Source: Acidisoma silvae
GTDB lineage: Bacteria > Pseudomonadota > Alphaproteobacteria > Acetobacterales > Acetobacteraceae
Assembly: GCF_020618775.1 (NCBI RefSeq)
Contig: NZ_JAESVB010000014.1
Location: forward strand, 1 to 64,000
Direction of reading: 5' to 3'
DNA: 64,000 nucleotides
The position numbers and the translations under genes were made by a program. This document shows, one piece after another, positions 28,701 to 38,336 of this stretch (within the stretch, counting starts at the first letter, position 1; the number at the start of each line of letters is the position of its first letter). The notes below the pieces were generated by a model. The model worked only from the letters and a program-made list of their open reading frames with translations, had not been told where the DNA came from and did not search any database.

Positions 28701-29918
28701 ATGAACCATGACATCTGCATCATTGGCGGCGGGATCGTAGGATTGGCGACGGCCCGCGCGCTGACGCGCCTGAGGCCAGAAGCGCGCATTGTCTTGCTCG
28801 AGAAGGAAGGGGCGCTCGCGACCCATCAGACGGGGCATAATAGCGGCGTCATTCATGCCGGCATTTATTATAAGCCTGGCAGTCTGAAAGCCGATCTGTG
28901 CCGACGGGGTGCAATCGCGACGAAGGAATTTTGTGCGCAGCACGGCATTCCTTTCCAAACACCAGGAAAGCTCGTCGTTGCGACGGATGATGTGGAACTG
29001 GATCGCATGGCGTCGCTCGCGGCCAATGCGCAGCAAAACGGCATCGACTTTGACATCCTGGACGAAGCTGCTCTGCGCCAGCGGGAGCCGAACGTACGCG
29101 GTCTCGGCGCCATCTTCGTGCCATCCAGCGGCATCGTGAATTACCGCGATATCTGCCGCGCCATGGCCGATGACATCCGTGCGGCGGGCGCCGTCATTGA
29201 ACTTGGCGTCAAGGTGGATCGGATCGAGGAAACCGCACGGGGCGTGACCGTGAGAGCAGGTGCGCGGTCATGGACCGTGGATAGGCTGGTGGCCTGCGCC
29301 GGGCTGCAATCAGATCGTCTGGCAAGACTGGCTGGAGTGGCGATCCAGCATCGGATATTGCCCTTCCGTGGCGAATATTATCGAGTGCGGCCTGAAAAAA
29401 CGGCAATCGTGAAGCATCTCATCTATCCGGTGCCGGACCCGGATCTGCCTTTCCTGGGCATTCATCTCACACCCATGATGGGCGGTGCTTTGACCGTGGG
29501 GCCGAATGCGGTTCTGGGCATGGCGCGGGAAGGGTATCCCCGCTTCTCCCTGTCCGCCGCCGATATGCTCGACTATCTGCGATTTCCAGGCTTCTGGCGG
29601 GTGATGCGGCATAATCTACGGTCAGGTCTGGGTGAGATGCGCCGCAGCCTGTGGAAGTCGCTTTACCTCAAAGAATGCCAGAAATATTGCCCAGGTCTGA
29701 CCGAAGCCGATCTTTTGCCCTATGAGGCCGGCATTCGGGCGCAAGCGGTGATGGAAGATGGCGCGCTGGTGCATGACTTTCTGTTTCTGGCCACCGAGCG
29801 GATGCTCCATGTCTGCAATGCGCCGTCCCCCGCTGCGACCTCTGCCATTCCGATCGGTGAGATGATCGCACAAAAATTAATGGGGACGGCTACTCTGTTT
29901 GAAGAGATTGTCACTTAA
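28701..29918 (+). CDS. lhgO: L-2-hydroxyglutarate oxidase/dehydrogenase
   Basis: 405 residues. FAD motif ICIIGGGIVGLATARAL; then the strongly conserved LhgO segment HQTGHNSGVIHAGIYYKPGS, LCRRGA, GKLVVATDD, the PFRGEYYRV motif and HLTPMMGG. C-terminal VCNAPSPAATSAIPIGEMI. Oxidises L-2-hydroxyglutarate to 2-oxoglutarate, feeding electrons to the quinone pool. It follows the amino-acid/hydantoin operon after a hairpin and could belong to the same carbon flow into 2-oxoglutarate, though it is also a general metabolite-repair enzyme. Confidence 0.92.
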   Translation: MNHDICIIGGGIVGLATARALTRLRPEARIVLLEKEGALATHQTGHNSGVIHAGIYYKPGSLKADLCRRGAIATKEFCAQHGIPFQTPGKLVVATDDVELDRMASLAANAQQNGIDFDILDEAALRQREPNVRGLGAIFVPSSGIVNYRDICRAMADDIRAAGAVIELGVKVDRIEETARGVTVRAGARSWTVDRLVACAGLQSDRLARLAGVAIQHRILPFRGEYYRVRPEKTAIVKHLIYPVPDPDLPFLGIHLTPMMGGALTVGPNAVLGMAREGYPRFSLSAADMLDYLRFPGFWRVMRHNLRSGLGEMRRSLWKSLYLKECQKYCPGLTEADLLPYEAGIRAQAVMEDGALVHDFLFLATERMLHVCNAPSPAATSAIPIGEMIAQKLMGTATLFEEIVT

Positions 29919-29943
29919 GAATAAGACTCTCTGGCAAGCCGCC

Positions 29944-31308
29944 TTAGCGCCAGCGGAAGCGCGCGGCGGGATGGTTGTCGGGCAATCTGTCCGCGCCATC
30001 CGCGCGCAGGCGCGCGCGCAGCGTTCCCGTCTGTGCCTCTGTGCGATAAAGGCCGCGCGCTTGCAGCGCTGGCACCACGTAGCGCGCGAAATCCTCGAAA
30101 GAGGCTGGTGCTATGAACTGATGCAGCAGAAAGCCGTCGATGCCCGATTGATCGACATAGGCGGCGATCTGGTTCGCAATCTCGGTCGGGCTGCCAATGA
30201 AGGTCAAGCCGCTATTGCCATCCACGCGCGCATAGCGCTGGCGAATATCGCCTGCCAGAACGGCCGCCTTGCTGGCGGCTGATTGCGTGTGGTTTGAACT
30301 CCGGTCTATCGCCTCGTCATCTTGGTAGCGCGCCATGTCGATGCCGCTATAGCCTGAATAGGCGGCAAGCGACGCCTCCGGCGCGTAGAAGCGCTGATAG
30401 TCGGCAAGCTTGTCCTCGGCTTCCGCTCGCGTTGCGCCGACAACAATCTGCGCGCCTGCCAGAGCTTTGATGTCGCCGCCGTCACGACCCTCAGCGCGTG
30501 CAAGAGTACGTATGTCTTCTACGCCTTGTCGTACCGCGCCGGCTGTGTTGTCACCCACGAAAACAACTTCCGCATGGCGGGCGCCGAAGATCTTGCCGCG
30601 TGGAGACCAGCCGGCCTGGATGAGCAGCGGCGTTCGCTGAGGGGAGGGGAAGCTCACATGTGGCCCGGCACAGGCAAAATGCGTTCCCCTGTGGTCAATG
30701 GGCCGCACGCGGGTCGCGTCGGCAAACCGGCACGCGGTCTTGTCGCCCAGGAAAGCATCGTCTGCCCAGCTGCCTTCCCAGAGCTTGTAGGACACCTCGA
30801 GGAATTCCTCCGCTATGGCATAGCGCTCGTCATGCGGCACCATACGGTCCCGTCCGAAATTACGGGCGGCACTGGGCAGATAGGAGGTGACGATATTCCA
30901 GCCGATGCGGCCGCCCGTCATATGGTCAAGCGTGCTGAGGCGGCGCGCATGCGCGAAAGGGTGATCATAGGAGGTCGATATCGTGGCGCCAAAGGCGAGA
31001 TGACGGGTCGCCGCCGCCAGTGCCGGAATGATCATGAGCGGGTCATGCGCCGGCAGTTCCACGCCCCAGCTGATCGCCGTATCGGGGGACTGACCATAGG
31101 TATCGTAAATGCCCAGCACGTCGCCGAAAAACAGCAGATCGAGATTGATCTCATCCGCGAGCTTGGCCAGATGCAGCCAGTAATCATAGGATTTGACCGA
31201 GGTCAGGCGGCGGTCCTCGGGATGGGTCCACAGACTGGCGGCGCCCGAGCCGTCCCCGATATTGGCCTGCTCATAAAGACCGAAGATAAGCGGTTTACGC
31301 GTGGTCAC
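29944..31308 (-). CDS. FMN-dependent monooxygenase, NtaA/SnaA/DszA family
   Basis: 454 residues from GTG 31308, chosen for GAGGA 8 bases upstream; a longer frame to 31434 overlaps the ATPase gene and reads as non-homologous residues. Pattern: LADEINLDLLFFGDVLGIYDTY, ATISTSYDHPFAHARRL, RIGWNIVTSYLPSAARNFG, GIDGFLLHQFIAPASFEDF. It is closer to the enzyme at 38667 (GWNIVTSYL, DVxGxYD) than to the pair at 6438/14078. Last gene of the minus-strand Dpp-type module, 16 bases after the ATPase stop, so almost surely working on the imported compound. Confidence 0.88.
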   Translation of the reverse strand: MTTRKPLIFGLYEQANIGDGSGAASLWTHPEDRRLTSVKSYDYWLHLAKLADEINLDLLFFGDVLGIYDTYGQSPDTAISWGVELPAHDPLMIIPALAAATRHLAFGATISTSYDHPFAHARRLSTLDHMTGGRIGWNIVTSYLPSAARNFGRDRMVPHDERYAIAEEFLEVSYKLWEGSWADDAFLGDKTACRFADATRVRPIDHRGTHFACAGPHVSFPSPQRTPLLIQAGWSPRGKIFGARHAEVVFVGDNTAGAVRQGVEDIRTLARAEGRDGGDIKALAGAQIVVGATRAEAEDKLADYQRFYAPEASLAAYSGYSGIDMARYQDDEAIDRSSNHTQSAASKAAVLAGDIRQRYARVDGNSGLTFIGSPTEIANQIAAYVDQSGIDGFLLHQFIAPASFEDFARYVVPALQARGLYRTEAQTGTLRARLRADGADRLPDNHPAARFRWR

Positions 31309-31324
31309 GGCTTCTGTCCTCGGG

Positions 31325-32926
31325 TCACGCAGCTTTGGGAAGATGCAGCGCCGCTTCAAAAAGCTGGCGCGTATACGGGTGCTTCGGCGCCGTGATGATG
31401 GCGTCCGCGGCGCCATGTTCGACGACCTGTCCATCCCGCAGAACCATAATGTCGTCGCTCACCTGGCCGATGACGCCGAGATCATGGCTGATGAAGACCA
31501 TGCTGAGATTGAGGCGCTTCTGCAGGCTGTCCAGCAGTTCAAGAACCTGCGCCTGCGTGATGACGTCGAGTGCCGAGACAGGCTCGTCGCAGATCAGGAC
31601 GCGCGGATTGGTTGCAATCGCCCGCGCAATCGCGACACGCTGCCGCTGGCCGCCTGAGAGGATGCGCGGGGATTGCGGGATGATGCGTTCGGGAAGGCCG
31701 ACCTGCGCGAGCAACTCACCCGCCCGGCGCAGGGCCGCAGGCTTGTCTCTGAGCCCTGCGGCATGCAGGGCGTCCAACAGGATGTCTCGCACAGTCAGGC
31801 GCGGATCGAAGGAACTCAGCGGATCCTGATAGATCATCTGAATCGCTGCCCGTCGTGACCGGCGCAGCGGTTCGGCGATGCCGGACCAGGGGTCGCCCAA
31901 CAGCCGCACCGCACCCGCGTCAGGCTCCGTCATGCCGAGCAGCATGCGGCCGACGGTCGATTTGCCGGCGCCCGATTCCCCGACAAGACCAAGCGTGCGG
32001 CCCTGACGCAAGGTAAAGCTGATATCCTGAACGACGGCAACGGGCGCGCCATCGGGACGCGGATAATGTTTCGTCAGGCCGGAAACCGCGAGCGCCGGCG
32101 TTTCATCCGATGTTTCCGCAATTCGGCTGGGCCCGGACCGGTGGCCGGGAACGGCAGCGAGCAGGGAGCGTGTATAGGCGTGGCGTGGCGTGCGCAGAAT
32201 GTCCTGCGCCGGACCTTGCTCGATCACATGGCCGTCCTTCAGCACCAGAACGTCATCCGCGACTGCGGAGACCACGCCCATATCGTGGGTGATGAGCAGG
32301 ACCGCATCCCCGCGTTCCGCCATGGTTCGCAGCAGATCCAGGATCTGCCGTTGCACGGTCGGATCCAGCGCCGTGGTCGGCTCGTCCGCGATAAGAATGC
32401 GGGGGCGGGCGGCAATGGCGGCGGCGACCAGCGCGCGCTGCCTGAGCCCGCCCGATAGTTCGCCCGAGCGCTGACGGGCGCGTTCTTCCGGGCGCGGCAC
32501 GCCGGCTTCCGTCAATGCTTCGATCACGCGCGCCGGGCGTGTGCCGCGCGAGCCGATATCATGCACCGCGAGAACTTCGCCTATTTCGGCGGCGACAGGC
32601 CGCAGGGGATCAAGCGAGACCATCGCATCCTGTAGCACGAGGCCGATCTCCTTGCCGCGCAACCGGCGCCAGGCGCGCTGGGAAAGGCCGAGGACAGGCT
32701 GGCCGACGATCTCCAGCCTCTGTGCCGTCACGACGGCACCCGCGCCGGCGAGACCGAGCAAGCTGCGCCCGGTGACGGATTTGCCGGACCCTGATTCGCC
32801 GACGATGGCGAGTATGCGGCCCGCTTGCAGCGTGAAGGAAATGTCACGCAGTACGGTGCGTGGATGCGGGCGCTGGAACCGCACCGTCAGGTTCTCGACA
32901 TGCGCCAGGGTATCGGCTCCGCTCAT
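31325..32926 (-). CDS. ABC transporter ATP-binding protein, DppD-DppF fusion
   Basis: 533 residues from ATG 32926; the frame is open to 33589 but the extra part is the DppC gene read out of frame. Two ATPase domains: Walker A GESGSGKS and GESGAGKS, signatures LSGGLRQRALVAAAI and LSGGQRQRVAIARAI, Walker B ILIADEPTTALDP and VLICDEPVSALD. The first signature has LR for QQ, common in this family. Overlaps the DppC stop by 4 bases. Confidence 0.92.
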   Translation of the reverse strand: MSGADTLAHVENLTVRFQRPHPRTVLRDISFTLQAGRILAIVGESGSGKSVTGRSLLGLAGAGAVVTAQRLEIVGQPVLGLSQRAWRRLRGKEIGLVLQDAMVSLDPLRPVAAEIGEVLAVHDIGSRGTRPARVIEALTEAGVPRPEERARQRSGELSGGLRQRALVAAAIAARPRILIADEPTTALDPTVQRQILDLLRTMAERGDAVLLITHDMGVVSAVADDVLVLKDGHVIEQGPAQDILRTPRHAYTRSLLAAVPGHRSGPSRIAETSDETPALAVSGLTKHYPRPDGAPVAVVQDISFTLRQGRTLGLVGESGAGKSTVGRMLLGMTEPDAGAVRLLGDPWSGIAEPLRRSRRAAIQMIYQDPLSSFDPRLTVRDILLDALHAAGLRDKPAALRRAGELLAQVGLPERIIPQSPRILSGGQRQRVAIARAIATNPRVLICDEPVSALDVITQAQVLELLDSLQKRLNLSMVFISHDLGVIGQVSDDIMVLRDGQVVEHGAADAIITAPKHPYTRQLFEAALHLPKAA

Positions 32927-33801
32927 GCGGCATCCCTTCCGTCGAAACGGGCCTGTAGATAACGGCCGAGAATGGTGAGGGAGAGCGACGTCACGGCAAT
33001 CATCGCCCCAGGAAACACCGTCAGCCACCAGGCAAGGGCTGTGTAGCTGCGGCTGTCGGCCAGAAGCGCGCCCCATTCGGCTTCCGGCGGCTGCACGCCG
33101 AGGCCGAGGAAGCTCAGGCCTGTCGCCCAGACGATGCATTGCCCGATGCCGAGTGTGAACAGCGGCAACAGGGGGCGCGCAATATTCGGCAGGATCGTCA
33201 GGAACAGAATGCGGCGCGGCGCGTGGCCCAGCATGCGAGCCGCCGCGACATAGCCGGATGTGCTGACAATCAGCCCCTGCGCGCGAATGATGCGGGCATA
33301 GCCGCCGGAACTGCCGACCCCGACGGCAATGGCCAGCGTGACGGGAGACGCGCCCAGGATCGCGATGCAGATCAGGGCCAGGATAAGGCCGGGAAAGGCA
33401 AATAGCACGTCGATAACCCGCGCGACGGCGTGATCTACCGCCCGGCCGCCGAGGACGGCGGCGAGGCCCAGAATGCCGCCGACCGCAAGCGCTGTGGCAA
33501 TGGACAGCAGGCCGATGAGCAGCGAGGGCCGCGTGCCGTGTATAACGCGGCTGAAGGCGTCCCGCCCGCTTTGGTCGGTGCCGAACCAATGCGCGGAGGA
33601 AGGCGGCAGGAAGGCCGAGGTCGGGTCGATGTCATAGGGATCTGTTGGGGCCAGCACATGGGGCCAGACCGCTGCCAGCACCACCAGTGCCAGGATGAAG
33701 CAGGAGGCATAGACGGCGAAGCCAGGCCCTCGCCGTGCCGGCCCCTGATGCAGGGCGGCATCAGCGACGGCGGCCTGCTCAATGATAGCGACGCCGCTCA
33801 T
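32923..33801 (-). CDS. ABC transporter permease, DppC type
   Basis: 292 residues. HWFGTDQSGRDAFSRVIHGTR motif, helices, EAA-like loop YVAAARMLGHAPRRILFLTILPN, and FLGLGVQPPEAEWGALL near the end. 4-base overlaps with the genes on both sides show tight coupling in the module. Confidence 0.92.
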   Translation of the reverse strand: MSGVAIIEQAAVADAALHQGPARRGPGFAVYASCFILALVVLAAVWPHVLAPTDPYDIDPTSAFLPPSSAHWFGTDQSGRDAFSRVIHGTRPSLLIGLLSIATALAVGGILGLAAVLGGRAVDHAVARVIDVLFAFPGLILALICIAILGASPVTLAIAVGVGSSGGYARIIRAQGLIVSTSGYVAAARMLGHAPRRILFLTILPNIARPLLPLFTLGIGQCIVWATGLSFLGLGVQPPEAEWGALLADSRSYTALAWWLTVFPGAMIAVTSLSLTILGRYLQARFDGRDAA

Positions 33802-34760
33802 GCCCGTGCCTCCCCGGCCTGCGACCGCCGGTCGACCAGGAAGGTCAGGCCGTCCGTCACGATATTGACGAGGACATAGACCAAGGCGATCAGCACCACG
33901 CTACCCATGATGATCGGAAAATCGCGCCGCTGGACGGCTTCCAGGATCAGGGCGCCCAGTCCTCGGCGTGCGAAAATCTGCTCGATCGCGACCGAAGCGC
34001 CCAGAAGCCAGCCAACCGACCAGTTTGACAGTGCGATGCCCGGCAGAAGTGCGTGCCGCAACGCATGGCGCAGGCGCAGGCGCAGGTCGCTGGCGCCACG
34101 TGCCTGCACGGATAGTGCGAAGGGCTGCGCCATTGCATCTTCAAAGGATTGCCGCGTGATTTGGCCAAGGAAGCCGGCAAGCGGAATGCCAAGGGCGAGC
34201 GCCGGCAAGATCAATCCGCTAAGCCCACGGCCGATGGCCGGGAACCAGTGGAGTTTGAAGGAGAAGGCCGTGATCAGCAGAAGTCCGAGCCAGAAATCGG
34301 GCAGGGCCGAGGTGATGACCTCAAAACCGCGTCCGAGGCCGCCCCAGACAGGGGATCGCGCGGCGGTCAGCAGGATGCCCAGCAAGGCCACGATCCAGGC
34401 GACGCTAAGGGCTGCCAGGGTAAGCGCCACGGAACTGCCCAATTGGCCGAAGATAAGGGTCGTGACGGGCTGCTGGCTCTCGTAGGACATGCCAAGATTG
34501 CCGTGGGCAAGGCCAAGCAGATAATGCAGATAGCGTTCGACCGCCGGCTGATCCAGGCCGAATTGCTGGCGCAAGGCCGCGACCGCATCCGGCGTTAGCA
34601 CCGCGCCCGGCCCGGCGATGATCTTGACCGGGTCACCTGGCACCACCTGCAGCGCCAGGAAGGTCAAGGTGACGGAGACCCATAAAACGAGCAATCCGGA
34701 GGCCAGGCGTGTTGCCAGCCTCCGGGCGCCCGCGACCGCTAAATCGCGAAACTGAGCCAT
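33798..34760 (-). CDS. ABC transporter permease, DppB type
   Basis: 320 residues. First helix LLVLWVSVTLTFLALQVVPGDP, HGNLGMSYESQQPV, and an EAA loop within SVQARGASDLRLRLRHALRH. The C-terminal VAIEQIFARRGLGALILEAV segment is DppB-typical. It follows the binding-protein gene by 3 bases. Confidence 0.92.
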   Translation of the reverse strand: MAQFRDLAVAGARRLATRLASGLLVLWVSVTLTFLALQVVPGDPVKIIAGPGAVLTPDAVAALRQQFGLDQPAVERYLHYLLGLAHGNLGMSYESQQPVTTLIFGQLGSSVALTLAALSVAWIVALLGILLTAARSPVWGGLGRGFEVITSALPDFWLGLLLITAFSFKLHWFPAIGRGLSGLILPALALGIPLAGFLGQITRQSFEDAMAQPFALSVQARGASDLRLRLRHALRHALLPGIALSNWSVGWLLGASVAIEQIFARRGLGALILEAVQRRDFPIIMGSVVLIALVYVLVNIVTDGLTFLVDRRSQAGEARA

Positions 34761-34763
34761 GGT

Positions 34764-36407
34764 TCAGTTCTTCGGAACCCAGGCGTCATAGAGCGTGACA
34801 GAATGGACAGACCAATCCGTCCGCACGTCCCGCACCTTGTCCGTATTGAAGGCGGCGATGGAGGGATAGACATAGAGCGGTGCAGCCAGCGCATCGTCGG
34901 AAACGATCTGCTGCGCTTCGTCATAGATCTGCTTCTGCTTGGCAGGGTCGGAGGTCGCCGGGCCTGCGGCCAGCAGGGCATCCAGATGCGGATCGCTGAT
35001 GCCGGCTTCGTTATTGTGGTAACCGCCGTCCAGGCTGGTCAACCCGTCGCTGTCATAGATGAAGGTGAGGGCCCCCGGCGTATTGACTGTCCAATAGTCG
35101 ATATAAAGATCGTAATCCCAGCTGTATTGCCGGGCATAGACCTTGGAATCGTCTTGTTTTTCGATTTGCAGATCGAATCCGGCCTTCTTCGCCGTTGCCT
35201 GCAATTGCTCATACAGCGCGAGATCGGCGGGCTGTGTCGATGCATAGACCGGGAAATGCACGGTCAGGCGCTGGCCGTTCTTGGTGCGGTAGCCTTGCGC
35301 GTCCCGCCCGGTCCATCCTGCGGCATCCAGCAGCTTGTCGGCGGCCTTAATGTCGTACGGATAGGCGTGTTCCACCGCCGCGTCATAGAAAGGCGTATTG
35401 GGGGAAAGCGGACCGCCCGCCGGCTGATAGGCGCCGAAAAAGATGCTGCGCAGGCCGGCCGGTGCATCCAGGCTGTAGCGGAAGGCGCGGCGCACCCGCA
35501 CGTCATTGAAGGGCGCGCGCTTGGTATTAAGGTCAACCTGCCACGGCACGCCAGGCTGGAAGTCATCGATGATGGCAATGTTCTGCGAAGATTTGGCCGT
35601 AATATAGTCTTCCGGCGGCAGGCCGTTGAGCACGCCAACTTCACCGGACAATAGTGCGTTGAAGCGTGTCGCAGGTTCGGCAATCACCTTCCATACCACG
35701 CGGTCGGCATAGGCCGGTCCGGTATGCAGCGCCTGCGGCGGCGGGGAATTATAATTCGGATTGCGGGTAAAAATGACCTCGCTGCCGTGAATCCACTTCT
35801 GCACGATGAACGGCCCGCTGCCGACGGGCGACTCGCAATTCAAAGTATTGCCGCGCGCCATGGCCTGGGGCGACTGCATGCCCGCGCTGGGATTGGCGAG
35901 TGTCGTCAGAAAGAATGCATTGGCACTCTTGAGTTTGACGACAAGCGTCGCCGCATTCACAGCCGTGACGCTGGCGAGATTGGTGAGCTGCGGCGCGATA
36001 TTGGCCGAACCTGTCTTCGGGTCCAGCCAATGGTCGAAATTCGCCTTCACTGCGGCCGCGTTGAAGGGCGTGCCGTCGGAGAATTTTACGTCCGTGCGCA
36101 GGTGAAAAGTATAGGTCAGCCCGCCATCCGTCACGTCCCATGATGTCGCAAGCCAGGGATGGTAGGCGCCATCCTCGGTTTGAGAGATCAGACTGTCGGT
36201 GAACATATGGGCGATGATATCCTGCGGCACATCCCCACCCACCGTCGGGTCAAGGCAGCGCGGCTCCTTGAAGGTGGCCAGCGTAATGGTGCCGCCCGAC
36301 TGCGGCTGGTCAGCCGCCCAGGCAGCGGTCGCCGACAGGCTCAAGGTCGCGGCGGCGAGCCAGGCAGTAAGAAGGCGGCCTCGTGGGCCAGGCACTTGTC
36401 TCATCAT
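34764..36407 (-). CDS. ABC transporter substrate-binding protein, family 5
   Basis: 547 residues. Signal peptide LTAWLAAATLSLSATAAWA. SBP_bac_5 pattern: GGTITLATFKEPRCLDP, SWDVTDGGLTYTFHLRTDVKFSDGTPF, PVGSGPFIVQKW. It closely resembles the binding protein at 40101 (shared WTGRDAQGYRTK, similar length, Cys after EP in EPRC/EPPC), so the two modules are paralogous. First gene of the minus-strand module, read from the AT-rich promoter region at 36408-36653. Confidence 0.9.
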   Translation of the reverse strand: MMRQVPGPRGRLLTAWLAAATLSLSATAAWAADQPQSGGTITLATFKEPRCLDPTVGGDVPQDIIAHMFTDSLISQTEDGAYHPWLATSWDVTDGGLTYTFHLRTDVKFSDGTPFNAAAVKANFDHWLDPKTGSANIAPQLTNLASVTAVNAATLVVKLKSANAFFLTTLANPSAGMQSPQAMARGNTLNCESPVGSGPFIVQKWIHGSEVIFTRNPNYNSPPPQALHTGPAYADRVVWKVIAEPATRFNALLSGEVGVLNGLPPEDYITAKSSQNIAIIDDFQPGVPWQVDLNTKRAPFNDVRVRRAFRYSLDAPAGLRSIFFGAYQPAGGPLSPNTPFYDAAVEHAYPYDIKAADKLLDAAGWTGRDAQGYRTKNGQRLTVHFPVYASTQPADLALYEQLQATAKKAGFDLQIEKQDDSKVYARQYSWDYDLYIDYWTVNTPGALTFIYDSDGLTSLDGGYHNNEAGISDPHLDALLAAGPATSDPAKQKQIYDEAQQIVSDDALAAPLYVYPSIAAFNTDKVRDVRTDWSVHSVTLYDAWVPKN

Positions 36408-36653
36408 GATGTTTCTGAATGTCTTTCAGGAAGGGGAAGGCGGGCTCTGAGCAGGGCGGCTGCGGCCCCTGAGGTCTTGAGGTGAAATAACTTTTTAATT
36501 GCGCGTATTATCTTATTTTGTAATGTCGCTTGAATCGTTTAACCTAAGCTCACGTTATAGCGATAACATTAAGTTGTATATATTATTTTCCATATTATAA
36601 GAGTTTTATATATCCGGCTTGCCGCGGCAGGTCATGAGAGGGAGTCGACTGAC
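36408..36653. promoter_or_regulatory. AT-rich divergent promoter region
   Basis: The 246 bases between the binding-protein gene (leftward) and the aldo/keto reductase (rightward) are strikingly AT-rich from about 36489 to 36615. AACCTAAGCT at 36541-36550 recurs exactly in the promoter region of the next module at 38540-38549, and a GAATC lies just upstream in both copies. Confidence 0.5.
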
Positions 36654-37697
36654 GTGACCACCGATATTGCCTACCAGGCTGCTGCTGATCGCTATGGCCA
36701 GATTCCCTATCGCCGCTGCGGTCGCTCCGGCCTCGACCTGCCCGCGATTTCGCTAGGGCTTTGGCATAATTTCGGCGGAGAGGATGTCTTTGAAACCGGG
36801 CGCGCCATTCTGCGACGGGCTTTCGATCGGGGCGTCACGCATTTCGATCTGGCCAATAACTATGGCCCGCCCTACGGCTCGGCCGAAGAGAATTTTGGCC
36901 AGTGGCTGGAGCGTGACTTTAGGCCGCATCGCGACGAACTCGTCATATCGAGCAAGGCTGGCTGGGATATGTGGCCTGGCCCTTATGGTGACGGCGGCAG
37001 CCGCAAATATCTGATCGCCAGTTGCGAACAAAGCCTGAAGCGCATGAAGCTCGACTATGTCGATATCTTCTATTCGCACCGGCCTGATTTCGAGACGCCG
37101 CTGGAAGAGACGATGGGCGCGCTCGCGCAGCTCGTGCGCCAGGGCAAGGCGCTTTATGTTGGTCTGTCTTCCTATGGACCGAAGCGGACCAGGGAAGCGG
37201 CGGCCATTCTCAAAGACCTCGGCGTACCTTTGCTGATTCACCAGCCGTCCTATTCCCTGATCAACCGCTGGATCGAGGACAGTCTGCTCGATACGCTGGA
37301 TGAGGTCGGGGCAGGTACAATTGTCTTCTCGCCGCTGGCGCAGGGCCTTTTGACGGATAAATATCTGAACGGTATTCCGGCCGGCACGCGAGCCTCCAAA
37401 AATACGTCATTCAGCGCGGAACTGTTAAGCCCTGAAAATCTGGAGCGCGTGCGTGCATTGGGCGATATCGCGCATCGGCGGGGCCAGTCGCTTGCCCAGC
37501 TCGCCATTGCCTGGACCTTGCGCAAGCCTGGTGTCACCTCAGCTCTGATCGGCGCGCGCGACGTTGCGCAACTCGATAATGCCCTCGACGCTGCCCATAA
37601 TCTGTCCTTCACCACGGAAGAACTGGCGGAGATTGATCTTTACGCCCAGGAAGGCAGCATCGATCTGTGGCGGGAGGTATCGACGCGCGGCGAATAG
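36654..37697 (+). CDS. Aldo/keto reductase, YghZ-like
   Basis: 347 residues from GTG 36654 with AGGGAG upstream. Catalytic tetrad visible: Asp and Tyr in FDLANNYGPPYG, Lys in VISSKAGWDMW, His in IFYSHRPD. The GPPYGSAEENFG and MWPGPYGDGGSRKYLIAS segments are characteristic of the L-glyceraldehyde-3-phosphate reductase (YghZ/KCNAB-like) group. Reduces aldehydes with NADPH. Sits between two Dpp/monooxygenase modules; it may detoxify an aldehyde released by the monooxygenases (glyoxylate or an alkyl aldehyde), which is inference. Confidence 0.9.
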   Translation: MTTDIAYQAAADRYGQIPYRRCGRSGLDLPAISLGLWHNFGGEDVFETGRAILRRAFDRGVTHFDLANNYGPPYGSAEENFGQWLERDFRPHRDELVISSKAGWDMWPGPYGDGGSRKYLIASCEQSLKRMKLDYVDIFYSHRPDFETPLEETMGALAQLVRQGKALYVGLSSYGPKRTREAAAILKDLGVPLLIHQPSYSLINRWIEDSLLDTLDEVGAGTIVFSPLAQGLLTDKYLNGIPAGTRASKNTSFSAELLSPENLERVRALGDIAHRRGQSLAQLAIAWTLRKPGVTSALIGARDVAQLDNALDAAHNLSFTTEELAEIDLYAQEGSIDLWREVSTRGE

Positions 37698-37739
37698 CCG
37701 CGCCATAAATACGTTTGCTCACCAGCCAGGCGCCGTCTC

Positions 37740-38336
37740 ATGTCGCAATTGCTTCTCGATCTTGCCTCTGCCCTGGCCGAGTTCTCCGAACCCGCGGGGC
37801 TGCCCGCCGATGCGGCGGCAGAGGCGGCCCATCTGCGCCGTGGGGCGGAGTGTGCGAGCGTCCGGCCGAATTTCGTTCCGGGCGCTCGCCTTGATCATAC
37901 AGCGCTGTTTTCTGCCGCACTTGAAGGTGCTGTTTCACTGCGGCTTGCTCAAGCGCTGCGTGCAGTGGCCGATGAGATGGTTTGGCATTACAGCTATCCC
38001 GCTCGGCCGGGCGAGCCAGATCGCTCGAGTGCGATTGCTTTTGCGGAATTGATCGGGCCGGATGCAGCCCTGTTCGCGCCGGCCTGCCGCATCGGGCTGA
38101 CGCTAATGGCCCCGCACACCGTCTATCCGATGCACGCACATCCCGCTGTTGAACTCTATCGTGTCATCGCGGGCGAGGCGGAATGGCAAACGCCACAATC
38201 GGCAAGCCTTCTTCCGCCAGGAACAGCCATTTTGCACCCGTCAAACCTGGCTCATGCCATGCGCAGCTACGATGAGCCTCTTCTGGCTCTCTATGGCTGG
38301 AGCGGCGATATCGACACGCCACCCTATTATCTCTGA
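37740..38336 (+). CDS. Cupin DMSP-lyase-like protein (DddQ/DLL family)
   Basis: 198 residues, about DddQ length. The C-terminal cupin carries Y129, H132, H134, E138, Y140 (in TVYPMHAHPAVELYRV) and H172 (HPSNLAHAM). As I recall the Ruegeria DddQ structure, the catalytic/metal residues are Y120, H123, H125, E129, Y131 and H163, i.e. the same spacing with a constant offset of 9. The C-terminal YGWSGDI also fits. DddQ-type enzymes use a bound metal to split dimethylsulfoniopropionate into dimethyl sulfide and acrylate; many homologues have weak or other lyase activity. It lies 42 bases after the aldo/keto reductase and before a DmoA-family monooxygenase, so a DMSP-like substrate is possible but unproven. 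Confidence 0.75.
   Translation: MSQLLLDLASALAEFSEPAGLPADAAAEAAHLRRGAECASVRPNFVPGARLDHTALFSAALEGAVSLRLAQALRAVADEMVWHYSYPARPGEPDRSSAIAFAELIGPDAALFAPACRIGLTLMAPHTVYPMHAHPAVELYRVIAGEAEWQTPQSASLLPPGTAILHPSNLAHAMRSYDEPLLALYGWSGDIDTPPYYL

Noticed and set aside
32927-33589. N-terminal extension of the DppD-DppF ATPase frame
   Set aside because: It is the DppC gene read in another frame (Arg/His/Pro-rich); the ATPase starts at 32926 with a 4-base overlap.
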